Of a DNA stretch of 64,000 bases, positions 33,398-41,218 are shown in pieces; the first letter of the stretch is position 1; every line of letters starts with the position of its first letter. The DNA comes from CAYYJR01 sp964472305. Lineage in GTDB: Bacteria; Armatimonadota; Hebobacteria; CAIYQO01. The stretch lies in NCBI GenBank assembly GCA_964472305.1, contig CAYYJR010000002.1, forward strand, positions 62,001-126,000. Direction: 5' to 3'. Both the position numbers and the translations under genes were made by a program. The notes beneath the pieces were generated by a model, which was not told where the DNA came from, made no database searches, and was given only the letters and a program-made list of their open reading frames with translations.

Positions 33398-34666
33398 ATG
33401 AGCTTTTCACAATTTCCTCTGGACGAGCGCCTGCAACGCGCCATCACGGCGGCGGGCTTCCAGACCCCAACCCCGATTCAAGCTGCGGCCATCCCGGTTG
33501 CGCTGACGGGTCAAGATCTTCTGGGTACCGCGCAAACCGGTACCGGCAAAACGGCGGCCTTCGCCCTGCCCGTGCTGCAGCGCTTGTTGACGAATCCCGG
33601 TACGACGCGACAAACACGCGTCCTGGTGCTCACCCCAACTCGCGAACTCGCCGAGCAAGTTCAGGCCTGCATTCAACAATTGGCGGCACAGACCAAACTC
33701 CGCGCCGCCACGATTTACGGCGGTGTCGACATGGGCCCGCAGGTGCGCGCGCTACGCAACGGCACCGAGATTCTCGTGGCGTGTCCCGGCCGGTTGCTGG
33801 ATCACGCCTCACGAGGCGCGGTGGACTTTCGGAGCGTGGAGTGTCTGGTGATGGATGAGGCGGACCGCATGCTGGACATGGGATTCCTGCCCGATATTCG
33901 CCGTATTATCGGTCTGCTGCCGCAGGAACGCCAGACGATGCTTTTCGCCGCGACCTTCGCCCCGGAGCTCAATCGTCTCGTGGCACAGACGCTGCGCGAC
34001 CCGGCGCGGATTACCATGGCGATAACCACCCCGGCGCAGACGGTCACGCACACGATCTATCCGGTGCCGTCTACGCTGAAAACCGCATTGCTCACCGCAC
34101 TGCTGCGGGGCATTACCTCGGAGTCTGTGCTCATTTTCACCCGCACCAAGCACCGCGCTGACCGGGTGGCGGCTTGTCTGACGCGCGCCGGATTCCCGGT
34201 GGGTGTCCTGCACGCCAACCGTACACAAGCGCAACGTCAACGCGCGCTGGCCGACTTCCGCGCGGGCACCGTTCCCTATCTCGTCGCCACCGATATCGCC
34301 GCCCGCGGCATCGACGTGTCGAGCGTGTCGCATGTCATCAATTTTGATATCCCCGATACCGCCGACACCTATATCCATCGCCTGGGGCGGACGGGACGGG
34401 CGTTGCGAACGGGGGAGGCCTTTACGCTCGTTACTCGTGACGACCACGAGACCATCCAGTTAATCGAGCGCACGCTGGGAGAACGGCTGTCCACGCAACA
34501 CCTGGAGGGATTTGACTACCAGCAGACCGTGTCCGGTGCGGAAGTGATGCCGGACTCGCGTGGCGGGGGACGTACCGGCGCCAATGGTCAGCGACAGCAC
34601 CCCGGAATGGCCTATCTCGCCTCGTCTGCCTTCCAGGAAGCGCTGGCGTCCGTACGACGAGCGTAG
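33398..34666 (+). CDS. DEAD-box RNA helicase (RhlE-like)
   Basis: This 422-residue ATP-dependent RNA helicase carries the Q motif GFQTPTPIQ, motif I AQTGTGKT, Ia PTREL, II DEAD (VMDEADRMLDMGF), IV-V LIFTRTK and ATDIAARGIDV, and VI HRLGRTGR. Motif III, normally SAT, reads AAT (LFAATFAPEL), a change that in model helicases uncouples ATP hydrolysis from unwinding. The C-terminal tail is short and Gly/Arg-containing (SRGGGRTGANGQRQH), as in RhlE-type proteins that help ribosome assembly and RNA decay. AAGGA lies 5 nt before ATG 33398. A canonical terminator follows. Confidence 0.93.
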   Translation: MSFSQFPLDERLQRAITAAGFQTPTPIQAAAIPVALTGQDLLGTAQTGTGKTAAFALPVLQRLLTNPGTTRQTRVLVLTPTRELAEQVQACIQQLAAQTKLRAATIYGGVDMGPQVRALRNGTEILVACPGRLLDHASRGAVDFRSVECLVMDEADRMLDMGFLPDIRRIIGLLPQERQTMLFAATFAPELNRLVAQTLRDPARITMAITTPAQTVTHTIYPVPSTLKTALLTALLRGITSESVLIFTRTKHRADRVAACLTRAGFPVGVLHANRTQAQRQRALADFRAGTVPYLVATDIAARGIDVSSVSHVINFDIPDTADTYIHRLGRTGRALRTGEAFTLVTRDDHETIQLIERTLGERLSTQHLEGFDYQQTVSGAEVMPDSRGGGRTGANGQRQHPGMAYLASSAFQEALASVRRA

Positions 34667-34684
34667 GAATGCACCCAATGCAGC

Positions 34685-34717
34685 AAGCCCGCCGGATGTT
34701 TATCCGGCGGGCTTTTT
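34685..34717 (+). terminator. Rho-independent terminator after the helicase gene
   Basis: AAGCCCGCCGGAT (34685-34697) pairs with ATCCGGCGGGCTT (34702-34714) around GTTT and is followed by a T-run to 34717. This is a classical intrinsic terminator for the plus strand. It also separates the convergent L25 gene. Confidence 0.9.
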
Positions 34718-34741
34718 GTGTTCCTGGGCGGTTGCGCAGCC

Positions 34742-35341
34742 TTATTCGGTGGCGTCAGCGGCAACGGCGGTGGGTGTCGCCGTGCGAATGGGCTGGCGGA
34801 TCAAGGCCACGCACTCCTCGGGACGATCCAGCAAGGTGCAGCCGGCGGGGAGCACGAAGGCTCCAGCCTCCAGCGTGTCGCCGATCGCCATCGCGGAAAT
34901 GTTATAGGTCAAACTGTCGGGCACCACGCCGGCCGCACAGCTCAGGTGCAGCGCGTGCATGATGATTTCCAGCATGCCGCCTTCCTTGGCGCCGGCGGCT
35001 TCGCCCTCCAGCACCACCGACACGGTTACGTGTAGTTGCTCCTGCAGGGAGATGCGCTGAAAATCGACGTGCAAGGGAGTATGGCGTAATGTGTCGCGCT
35101 GCACGGCCTTCACCAACGCCAGGCCGCTGTCCTGGCCGTCGATGGTCAGATTGACGAGCTGTGATCCGGAATGGCTCGCATGCTCCATCAAACCGAAATG
35201 ATGCCGGTCTAACACTAACGAGACCGAAGCACCATGGCCGAACACTGAGGCAGGAAGCAAACCCTGGTGGCGCAATTTGCGCGCGGCGTTGCTGCCGGTG
35301 TCCGTACGAAGTGAACAGGTCAACGTGGGATACGTCGTCAT
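34742..35341 (-). CDS. rplY: Ribosomal protein bL25 (TL5/Ctc form)
   Basis: This 199-residue, two-domain 5S rRNA-binding protein has an N-terminal L25 domain (SLRTDTGSNAARKLRHQGLLPASVFGHG, with HTPLHVDFQRI) and a C-terminal TL5/Ctc beta domain (VVLEGEAAGAKEGGMLEIIM...LSCAAGVVPDSL...TLLDRPEECVALI). It belongs to the large ribosomal subunit, and the long form is also called the general stress protein Ctc. The start ATG 35341 has AGAGGA upstream and begins the conserved domain, so the 37-codon extension open to 35452 is not used. The usual neighbour pth is absent here. Confidence 0.9.
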   Translation of the reverse strand: MTTYPTLTCSLRTDTGSNAARKLRHQGLLPASVFGHGASVSLVLDRHHFGLMEHASHSGSQLVNLTIDGQDSGLALVKAVQRDTLRHTPLHVDFQRISLQEQLHVTVSVVLEGEAAGAKEGGMLEIIMHALHLSCAAGVVPDSLTYNISAMAIGDTLEAGAFVLPAGCTLLDRPEECVALIRQPIRTATPTAVAADATE

Positions 35342-35457
35342 AATAAATGTCCTCTCTGGCACACAGATGGTTGGGGCTACCAGGGGAACTATCCGGGGAA
35401 ACGAGGGCCACGCAGACAGTGCAACGGGAAGTCGCCACCCAAAGTGGGTCATGTGTC

Positions 35458-35487
35458 ATATTAACAGCTATTGCGCCGTATGTCCAA
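35458..35487 (-). promoter_or_regulatory. Promoter of rplY
   Basis: On the minus strand TTGGAC (35487-35482), an 18-nt spacer and TAATAT (35463-35458). The start site would be near 35451, giving a leader of about 110 nt. Confidence 0.55.
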
Positions 35488-35526
35488 TAACCGTCGCCGG
35501 GCGCGTCGCAAACGCGCCCGGCCAGG

Positions 35527-36807
35527 CTACACGGTACCGACCACCACTCTGTCGGCGGTCGAGGCAATCTCCGTCAGGCGCGGCGGCAACAGAATACGCT
35601 GATCGGTGCTCCGCGTATAATCGTGAAACACCTGCTCGGTGGTCAGCAACTGGAAGGTGCCGTCCGGCAGGCGGTGCGTGGTTTCCTTCAAGCGAGACAC
35701 GGTATGCCCGCAGGTCCAGACTTTATAGCCGTGCATCATCGCGCACAGGCAGATTTTTTCACCCGGCTGGTCACTGTTCACAGAGTGCAAACGTTCGTCA
35801 TACGCGGTGCGATATGTGCAAGTTCCGGCCGGGTCCAATCCATACCCGAATGAGTCGCATTGGGGCGGAATGGTATTGCCGATGGCAGGCGATCCCTTTA
35901 GCATGCGCATGGGGTAGCCGGTTGGCGAGAGCAAATTGACTTCCACATCTTCGGGTTCGGCGGTGAAGAACGCCTGCTTGATGGCATCTGGTAGGCCGCT
36001 TTCCTCGGTGACCGTGAACCGCGTGGCTACTTGCACCGCCGCCGCGCCGGCTTGCATAAACGCGACCGCATCCGATCCGGTGAAAATGCCGCCGGCGGGG
36101 ATAATCGGGATTCGCAATCCCTCCTGCGCCAGCATCCGCTGCACTTCGCCCACAATAGTCGCCAGGTCGAAGTCGCGCCAGGTGCAGGGAAATCCCAGAT
36201 GACCGCCGGCTAACGGGCCTTCGATGACGATGTAATCCGGCAGCCGCTCGGCTTTTGCCGCACGATGCAGGAATAGTTTCAACGCCCGCGCCGAGGAGAC
36301 GATGATACCCAGCTTGATGTCGCGGAACCGGGGGTGAGCCTTGATCAGGTCCATCGTACCCAGGTGCAGTCCCGCGCTCAGCGTAATGCCGTCGATGCCG
36401 GCGTCCATAGCCGCGGTCAGTCGCGCCTGCAGGGTGGCGCGGGGATTGCCCATGGTGAGTTTTTCCATCACGTTGATGAACACTCCGCCGTCACCGCGTT
36501 TACGATTCATGACCGCACAAATATATTGGTGCGTCGCGGCGCACAGCGCCGTGATGTCAAACGTGGATATCGCGGTCTCGGGATGTGTCATCACCCGGCT
36601 TTGCGCGCGCTTGTCACGCACGAAACGTGTTCCGGCATGCCGGTCAACCACGGTGGGCAACATCGCGTCGGAGAGGTGGGCAATACCGCCCAGGTATGCT
36701 ATGGCGAGAACCAGGTTCGGAGTTGAGACATCGACCCCCATCCCACCGACCATCAACGGTATGTAATGCTGCTGGCCAAGCGTTAAAGTAAAGTCATGAA
36801 GTTGAAT
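35527..36807 (-). CDS. Nitronate monooxygenase-like flavoprotein, apparent ATT start
   Basis: This protein of about 426 residues has an FMN-dependent TIM barrel of the nitronate monooxygenase/FabK family: PLMVGGMGVDVSTPNLVLAI at the start, IVIEGPLAGGHLGFP (flavin/phosphate region) and IPIIPAGGIFTGSDAVAFMQAGAAAVQVATRF. Such enzymes oxidise nitronates or reduce activated double bonds. A C-terminal segment of about 100 residues contains several Cys (CDSFGYG, CTYRT, CLCAMM, CGH), possibly a metal site. No ATG, GTG or TTG fits: the ribosome-binding site GAAGGAG (36820-36814) lies 6 nt before ATT 36807, where the family homology begins. Upstream in-frame ATG or GTG codons lack ribosome-binding sites. 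Confidence 0.78.
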   Translation of the reverse strand: MQLHDFTLTLGQQHYIPLMVGGMGVDVSTPNLVLAIAYLGGIAHLSDAMLPTVVDRHAGTRFVRDKRAQSRVMTHPETAISTFDITALCAATHQYICAVMNRKRGDGGVFINVMEKLTMGNPRATLQARLTAAMDAGIDGITLSAGLHLGTMDLIKAHPRFRDIKLGIIVSSARALKLFLHRAAKAERLPDYIVIEGPLAGGHLGFPCTWRDFDLATIVGEVQRMLAQEGLRIPIIPAGGIFTGSDAVAFMQAGAAAVQVATRFTVTEESGLPDAIKQAFFTAEPEDVEVNLLSPTGYPMRMLKGSPAIGNTIPPQCDSFGYGLDPAGTCTYRTAYDERLHSVNSDQPGEKICLCAMMHGYKVWTCGHTVSRLKETTHRLPDGTFQLLTTEQVFHDYTRSTDQRILLPPRLTEIASTADRVVVGTV

Positions 36808-37250
36808 GATCGGCTCCTTCGGTGATGGGGCCACCCGACAACGGGCATGCGAACAACACCATAACATAATACCCGTTATTTGTCTCGACGAAAAGTGATA
36901 CCGTACGAGCGGATGAATTTTCTCCTGATGCCACTTCTTTCTCCGCCTTTCCGGGAAAGGCAAGGCTCGTATTGAGCCAGTCGCCGGCGCACCTCCCGCG
37001 CAACCATGATATCCTTTCCTGCAAGGGAAGCGCATCGATGATGCTGCTTGCGGCACTGCGTTCAAAATGACCGGCGGTGAATCAGGTGATCCCCGTGGGG
37101 AGCAAACAGTGTGGACGGGGATAAGCAATGACGTTTGAATATTTGCTTGCATCGATTGGTAAAGAAAGGGGATGAATATGGAATAGCCTATAATCACCGT
37201 CACCACTGAGGCTGGGATGCCGGCATTTTGACACGGGTGGGGAGCCGCTG
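36808..37250. other. Intergenic region between divergent flavoprotein and PAS-GGDEF genes
   Basis: The region holds no convincing gene. A minus-strand TATTAT (36871-36866) may be the -10 box of the flavoprotein gene, and a perfect plus-strand TATAAT (37199-37204) lies 46 nt before ATG 37251. Good -35 boxes are not visible for either, so an activator or another sigma factor may be used. Confidence 0.45.
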
Positions 37251-39062
37251 ATGGATGACCGCGGGAAAACGAAAGCCCAACTCATCGACGAACTAGCGTC
37301 CTTGCGGGTGTCGTTGGCATCCGCGCGCGCGCAGGCGACGGAACTGGCGATGCAAGTCAGCGAGGAACGGTTCCGCAAGCTCTTCGATGATGGTCCGCTC
37401 GGTATGGCCACCGTCAGTAGTAATTTCCACTTTCTCACCGCCAATGCCGCCTTCTGTCGCATGTTGGGGTATACCGAGGCGGAATTGCAGGCGCTGACCT
37501 TCCCGGAGATCACTGCTCCAGAATATGTGGCGTCCGATATCGAGCAGGTGAATAAGCTGCTGCGCGGCGAGATTTCCGATTATCATACCGAAAAACGCTA
37601 TCTCCCGAAAGATCAATCCGTCCGCTGGGGGGCTATCATCGTTTCTGCCATTCGCGACGCCGGCGGTGCCTTCGCCCATTTATTGGTCATGGTGGAGGAT
37701 ATTACGGAAAAGAAGCAGGCGGAAGCCGCATTACGCGAGAGTGAAGAAAAATTTCGTACCATCTTCGAGAACGTGCAAGATATCTACTATCAGACCGATA
37801 TGCAGGGGATTATTACCGAAATCAGTCCCTCGATATCTCGCTATTCCGGATATTCGCGCGAGGAGTTGATCGGACAGAGTTCCACGATAGTATATATCAC
37901 GCCCAGTGATCGGGAGCGATTCCACGCGGTCATTCAGGCGCAAGGCGAAGTGACGGACTACGAGTTGCGGTTGCATACCAAGGATCAGCGCCCTGTTATC
38001 GTCTCCGCCAATGCCCATTTACGTTATGATGCCGCCCACACGCCTATCGGCATCGAGGGAACGCTGCGCGATATCACCGAACGCAAACTCGAACAGGAAG
38101 CGCTTTGGCTGCTGATTGAGCGTTTCGATTTGGCCGCCCGCGCGGCGCGCCTGGGGGTGTGGGATTGGGAAATTCGTGAAGATCGGCTCACGTGCGACGA
38201 TCTCCTGTTCGACCTTTATGGACGGAAGCGTGAGGAGATGGCATTTACGTCGTATCATGACTGGTTGAGCGTGATATATCCCGATGATATCGCCTCCACC
38301 GCCAGCGCGATGCGCGAGGCGCTGTATGGCAGAAAGAACCTTGACATTGAATACCGCGTGGTGTTGCCTGACGGCGCCATCCGCCACCTGGCGGCATACG
38401 CTCATGTCGTGCATGACGCGGAAGGCCAGCCGTTGCGCATGACCGGCATCAATTATGATGTCACCGAGCGCAAACGGCAGGAAGAGGAGCTGCTGGCCAG
38501 TCGGCTGGAGTTGGAAAAGGGCAACCACCGACTGACCGAAGCGAATGCCATGCTGGAACACCTGGCATCAACCGATGCTCTCACCGACGCCTGGAACCGG
38601 CGGCATTTCGAACAGAGCGTGAAGGTGGAAATGGGGCGCGCCCAGCGTTACAATCATCCGTTGTCGCTGCTGATGTTCGACATCGATCATTTCAAGCAGG
38701 TAAATGATGTGTATGGTCATCAATCAGGCGATCAGATCTTAAGCGTGATCGCCAACCTGGTGCGGGCGAATATCCGTGAGTCGGATTCGCTCACCCGCTG
38801 GGGTGGTGAGGAGTTCATTGTACTGACTCCGGAACTGGCCATCGATGACGCGGCGCGATTGGGGGAAAAGCTGCGGATGCTGGTGGCGGAGTATAATTTT
38901 GCCGAGGTCGGCGTGGTGACGGTGAGCTTTGGCGTAGCGGAGTTCCATGCCGGCGAGAATCTGGACACCTGGATTAAGCACGCCGACGAAGCCTTGTATG
39001 CTGCCAAGTTGGCGGGACGCAATACCCTGCGCTGTGCGGGAACGCAATTTTCGCTGGTATGA
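37251..39062 (+). CDS. Triple-PAS diguanylate cyclase
   Basis: This 603-residue cytoplasmic sensor has no membrane segment. A short coiled-coil N-terminus is followed by three PAS/PAC units (about residues 40-160, 163-285 and 290-410). Linkers such as VMVEDITEKKQAEAAL and LRDITERKLEQEAL join them. A C-terminal GGDEF domain starts at DALTDAWNRRHFEQ. The active site is intact: FDIDHFKQVNDVYGH and RWGGEEF. An RxxD inhibitory site (RESD) lies five residues before GGEEF, so c-di-GMP product inhibition is expected. No EAL domain is present. GGGGAG lies 7 nt before ATG 37251. The signal sensed by the PAS domains is unknown. Confidence 0.95.
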   Translation: MDDRGKTKAQLIDELASLRVSLASARAQATELAMQVSEERFRKLFDDGPLGMATVSSNFHFLTANAAFCRMLGYTEAELQALTFPEITAPEYVASDIEQVNKLLRGEISDYHTEKRYLPKDQSVRWGAIIVSAIRDAGGAFAHLLVMVEDITEKKQAEAALRESEEKFRTIFENVQDIYYQTDMQGIITEISPSISRYSGYSREELIGQSSTIVYITPSDRERFHAVIQAQGEVTDYELRLHTKDQRPVIVSANAHLRYDAAHTPIGIEGTLRDITERKLEQEALWLLIERFDLAARAARLGVWDWEIREDRLTCDDLLFDLYGRKREEMAFTSYHDWLSVIYPDDIASTASAMREALYGRKNLDIEYRVVLPDGAIRHLAAYAHVVHDAEGQPLRMTGINYDVTERKRQEEELLASRLELEKGNHRLTEANAMLEHLASTDALTDAWNRRHFEQSVKVEMGRAQRYNHPLSLLMFDIDHFKQVNDVYGHQSGDQILSVIANLVRANIRESDSLTRWGGEEFIVLTPELAIDDAARLGEKLRMLVAEYNFAEVGVVTVSFGVAEFHAGENLDTWIKHADEALYAAKLAGRNTLRCAGTQFSLV

Positions 39063-39072
39063 ACGTGCCTTG

Positions 39073-39303
39073 CTAACCGCTTTGCTGCGGCATCAGACGC
39101 GCGAAATACTGCTTGCGTATCCAATCCCAGTTGAGGGTCACATGCACGATAACGAGCAGGCCAAGGGTCAAACCGCCCCCTACGTGCACGATGGCATACA
39201 CGTTCGGGGGAATATGCTCGGCGTTCAACCCGGTTATTAGCTGTGACAGGATGAGCAGTCCCTGGATGGGGATGCTGATGCGCAGCCAGTTATTCGCGGT
39301 CAT
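39073..39303 (-). CDS. Two-helix membrane protein, DUF4405-like
   Basis: This 76-residue protein starts at ATG 39303 (GGAGG, 7-nt spacer). There are two membrane helices: WLRISIPIQGLLILSQLITG and a second, YAIVHVGGGLTLGLLVIVHVTLNWDWI. His residues one helix length apart (VH...VH) and the LNWDWI end resemble half of a DUF4405/cytochrome b-like four-helix unit. It might bind heme as a homodimer, but that is inference. It is convergent with the diguanylate cyclase gene (10-nt gap), and no redox partner is adjacent. Confidence 0.65.
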   Translation of the reverse strand: MTANNWLRISIPIQGLLILSQLITGLNAEHIPPNVYAIVHVGGGLTLGLLVIVHVTLNWDWIRKQYFARLMPQQSG

Positions 39304-39640
39304 GGCGTATCCTCCACTCCCATTGTTGCCGCATTCCCATGCAACCGATGTTGCGGAAATCCGGCAATGTCCCGGGATATGGGCGGAATGGCCGGGCAGC
39401 AATGCGAACCGCGTCCCAACCACCACGTAATCGCGCACACCCCCGCCGCAGCAACACCGGGCTATCGCCGGCAACCATATCCCACGTCCGCTCGGTGGGT
39501 GATACCAATGTCTTACGGGAACTCCCCGTGACAGTTCTCCTGCCGGCTATCGCAGTACGTGACGTTCCCCCAATGCAATTCTGCACAATGCGATTCCGCT
39601 TTCTGGATTCCTGATGGCCCCGTCGTCGGTGGGACGTAGG

Positions 39641-39676
39641 GTGCAAAACGTGGAAGTCCATCTCCACGTTTTGCAC
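39641..39676. repeat. Perfect 14-bp inverted repeat
   Basis: GTGCAAAACGTGGA (39641-39654) and TCCACGTTTTGCAC (39663-39676) are exact reverse complements around 8 nt. With no U-tract on either side, an operator or an RNA hairpin is as likely as a terminator. Confidence 0.55.
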
Positions 39677-39998
39677 TAAGCGGTCGTCATCGCGCAGTCA
39701 CACGATATTCACCGCCATGTTCGCCCGCCGGCACTGCGCCGCTACTGCCATCCGCAGCCGGAAGGCATTAGCCCCTCCACGCGACTGCCGGCCAGGCACC
39801 AGGGCGCGAACCTTATCGATAGTGCGAGATTGCAGTCATCCGTCGACACATACCGAGTGCGGCTGGTCGATCGTTCGTCCGCGTGCGCTCCGCTCCCGCG
39901 CATCACGGGCATGCCGGACAGACGTTGAGCAAGATGTGATACACGGACAAAATTACCCATGTTCCCTATTCCTTATTTTACTGATAAGGAGTATAATA

Positions 39999-40346
39999 AT
40001 GATAAGTTGTATCCTCCACGACAGCGCGGCGACTCATTCCGACGACTCCGGTCGGTGGAAAGGGGTAGTTGGTGCTGTCGCGATTGCGCGTATTGATGCT
40101 GAATTTTGGATTGATACCCGGCATGGTAGATGCAACTCGAGGGGTGCAGGAGATCGATTTGTCCTGGCGGAACCATTTAGCGTTCATCCGACTTTCATGG
40201 GAAGGCTATTGCGCCTTTCCGTCGGCCTTTGCCGTGGCGGTCTCTCGCCGGGCAAAATGCCGGATCACGCTGTCTTAACCCCCTTACCAGCTTATCCCTC
40301 TCGGCAGGTGACTCGGATCGCTCAAAAGAGTATGTACGACAAATAA
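39999..40346 (+). CDS. Weak hypothetical gene
   Basis: A 115-codon frame starts at ATG 39999 with TAAGGAG at 7 nt, an excellent ribosome-binding site. The product (MISCILHDSAATHSDDSGR...) shows no family resemblance and an unconvincing composition with scattered Cys and many His and Arg. A TATAAT (39992-39997) overlaps the spacer, so the site may instead be promoter DNA. Reported only because of the ribosome-binding site. Confidence 0.3.
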   Translation: MISCILHDSAATHSDDSGRWKGVVGAVAIARIDAEFWIDTRHGRCNSRGAGDRFVLAEPFSVHPTFMGRLLRLSVGLCRGGLSPGKMPDHAVLTPLPAYPSRQVTRIAQKSMYDK

Positions 40347-40422
40347 GATCGTATATGGTCATACCAGAGCAGCCGGCGGCAATGCGTTGCCATCGCGGAA
40401 GGGATCGGAGCGTGCACATATG

Positions 40423-41205
40423 AAAATCGCGGTTACCGGAAAAGGCGGAGTGGGGAAGACGACGACGTGCGCCTTGCTGGCCAGAGCATTCGCGGACCGG
40501 GGACAGCGGGTATTGGCCGTCGATGCGGATCCGAACGCCACCCTGGCGTTTTGCCTGGGCTTTCCCGACCCGGAGGGCATCCCGCCGATTAACGAGATGT
40601 CTGAGTTGATCGAAGAGCGGACCGGGGTGAAACCGGGCACGCCGGGCGCCATCTTCAAACTCAATCCCCGCGTTGATGATATTCCGTCGCGCTTCGCGGT
40701 GCCCCACGACGGCATCAGCCTGTTGCGGATGGGGGCGATCAAGAACGGTGGCGCCGGGTGTTATTGTCCGGAAAACGCCTTTCTGAAAAGCCTAGTCTCC
40801 CATCTGTTCCTCAGCGAGCGCGATGTACTGATCATGGATATGGAAGCGGGGGTCGAGCATTTCGGCCGCGGAACGGCGCGCGGGGTAGATTGGCTGCTGA
40901 TCGTGGTCGAGCCCAGCCGGCAGAGTCTCGAAACGGCTCGGCGCATCCGGGAACTAGCCGGCGACATCGGCTTGACCCACATCGGCGTCATCGGCAACAA
41001 ATGCCGCAATGCCAATGAGAAAGCGTACATCCAGCAGGGAATTGCTCCGCTGCCGTTGCTGGGCGTGTTGCCGTTCGATGATGCGCTGCGGTTGGCCGAA
41101 CAGACCGGCCGCCCTCCGGAAACCAGCCAACCGGGTGTGGCAGACGAACTTGCCGCCATTCTCCAGTATCTGCACGAAGAATCGGACGTCGAAGCCGTCC
41201 GTTGA
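40423..41205 (+). CDS. cooC: CO dehydrogenase nickel-insertion ATPase CooC (first copy)
   Basis: This 260-residue MinD/ParA-type ATPase loads nickel into the C-cluster of CODH. The deviant Walker A KGGVGKTTTC lies at about residues 8-17, followed by AVDADPNATLAF and the CxC metal motif in GAGCYCPENAF (about residue 112), where the dimer binds Ni or Zn. DMEAGVEHFGRG and the NKCRN base-recognition segment complete the family pattern. It precedes the CODH gene by 13 nt, as expected for a dedicated maturation factor. Start ATG 40423 has GGAG upstream. A second CooC lies at 52483. Confidence 0.93.
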   Translation, partial: KIAVTGKGGVGKTTTCALLARAFADRGQRVLAVDADPNATLAFCLGFPDPEGIPPINEMSELIEERTGVKPGTPGAIFKLNPRVDDIPSRFAVPHDGISLLRMGAIKNGGAGCYCPENAFLKSLVSHLFLSERDVLIMDMEAGVEHFGRGTARGVDWLLIVVEPSRQSLETARRIRELAGDIGLTHIGVIGNKCRNANEKAYIQQGIAPLPLLGVLPFDDALRLAEQTGRPPETSQPGVADELAAILQYLHEESDVEAVR

Positions 41206-41218
41206 AGAGAGGTCGATT

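Larger units (their letters stand above)
39304..40422. other. Long region with little coding signal upstream of the Wood-Ljungdahl locus
   Basis: About 1.1 kb without a convincing gene. It contains a perfect inverted repeat (39641-39676) and one weak candidate gene (39999-40346). Short open frames on both strands have no recognisable similarity. It is the likely site of regulation for the gene cluster starting at 40423, but I see no clear -35/-10 pair there. Confidence 0.5.

Noticed and set aside
39073..39474. Longer minus-strand protein of 133 residues for the two-helix gene
   Set aside because: The first 57 residues are non-conserved-looking and GGAGG lies 7 nt before the internal ATG 39303.
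40300..40422. Possible promoter GTGACT-17-TATGTA before cooC
   Set aside because: The match to consensus is too weak to list as a promoter.
40195..40707. Minus-strand frame of 170 codons over the start of cooC
   Set aside because: It is antisense to the clearly coding cooC and shows no family features.
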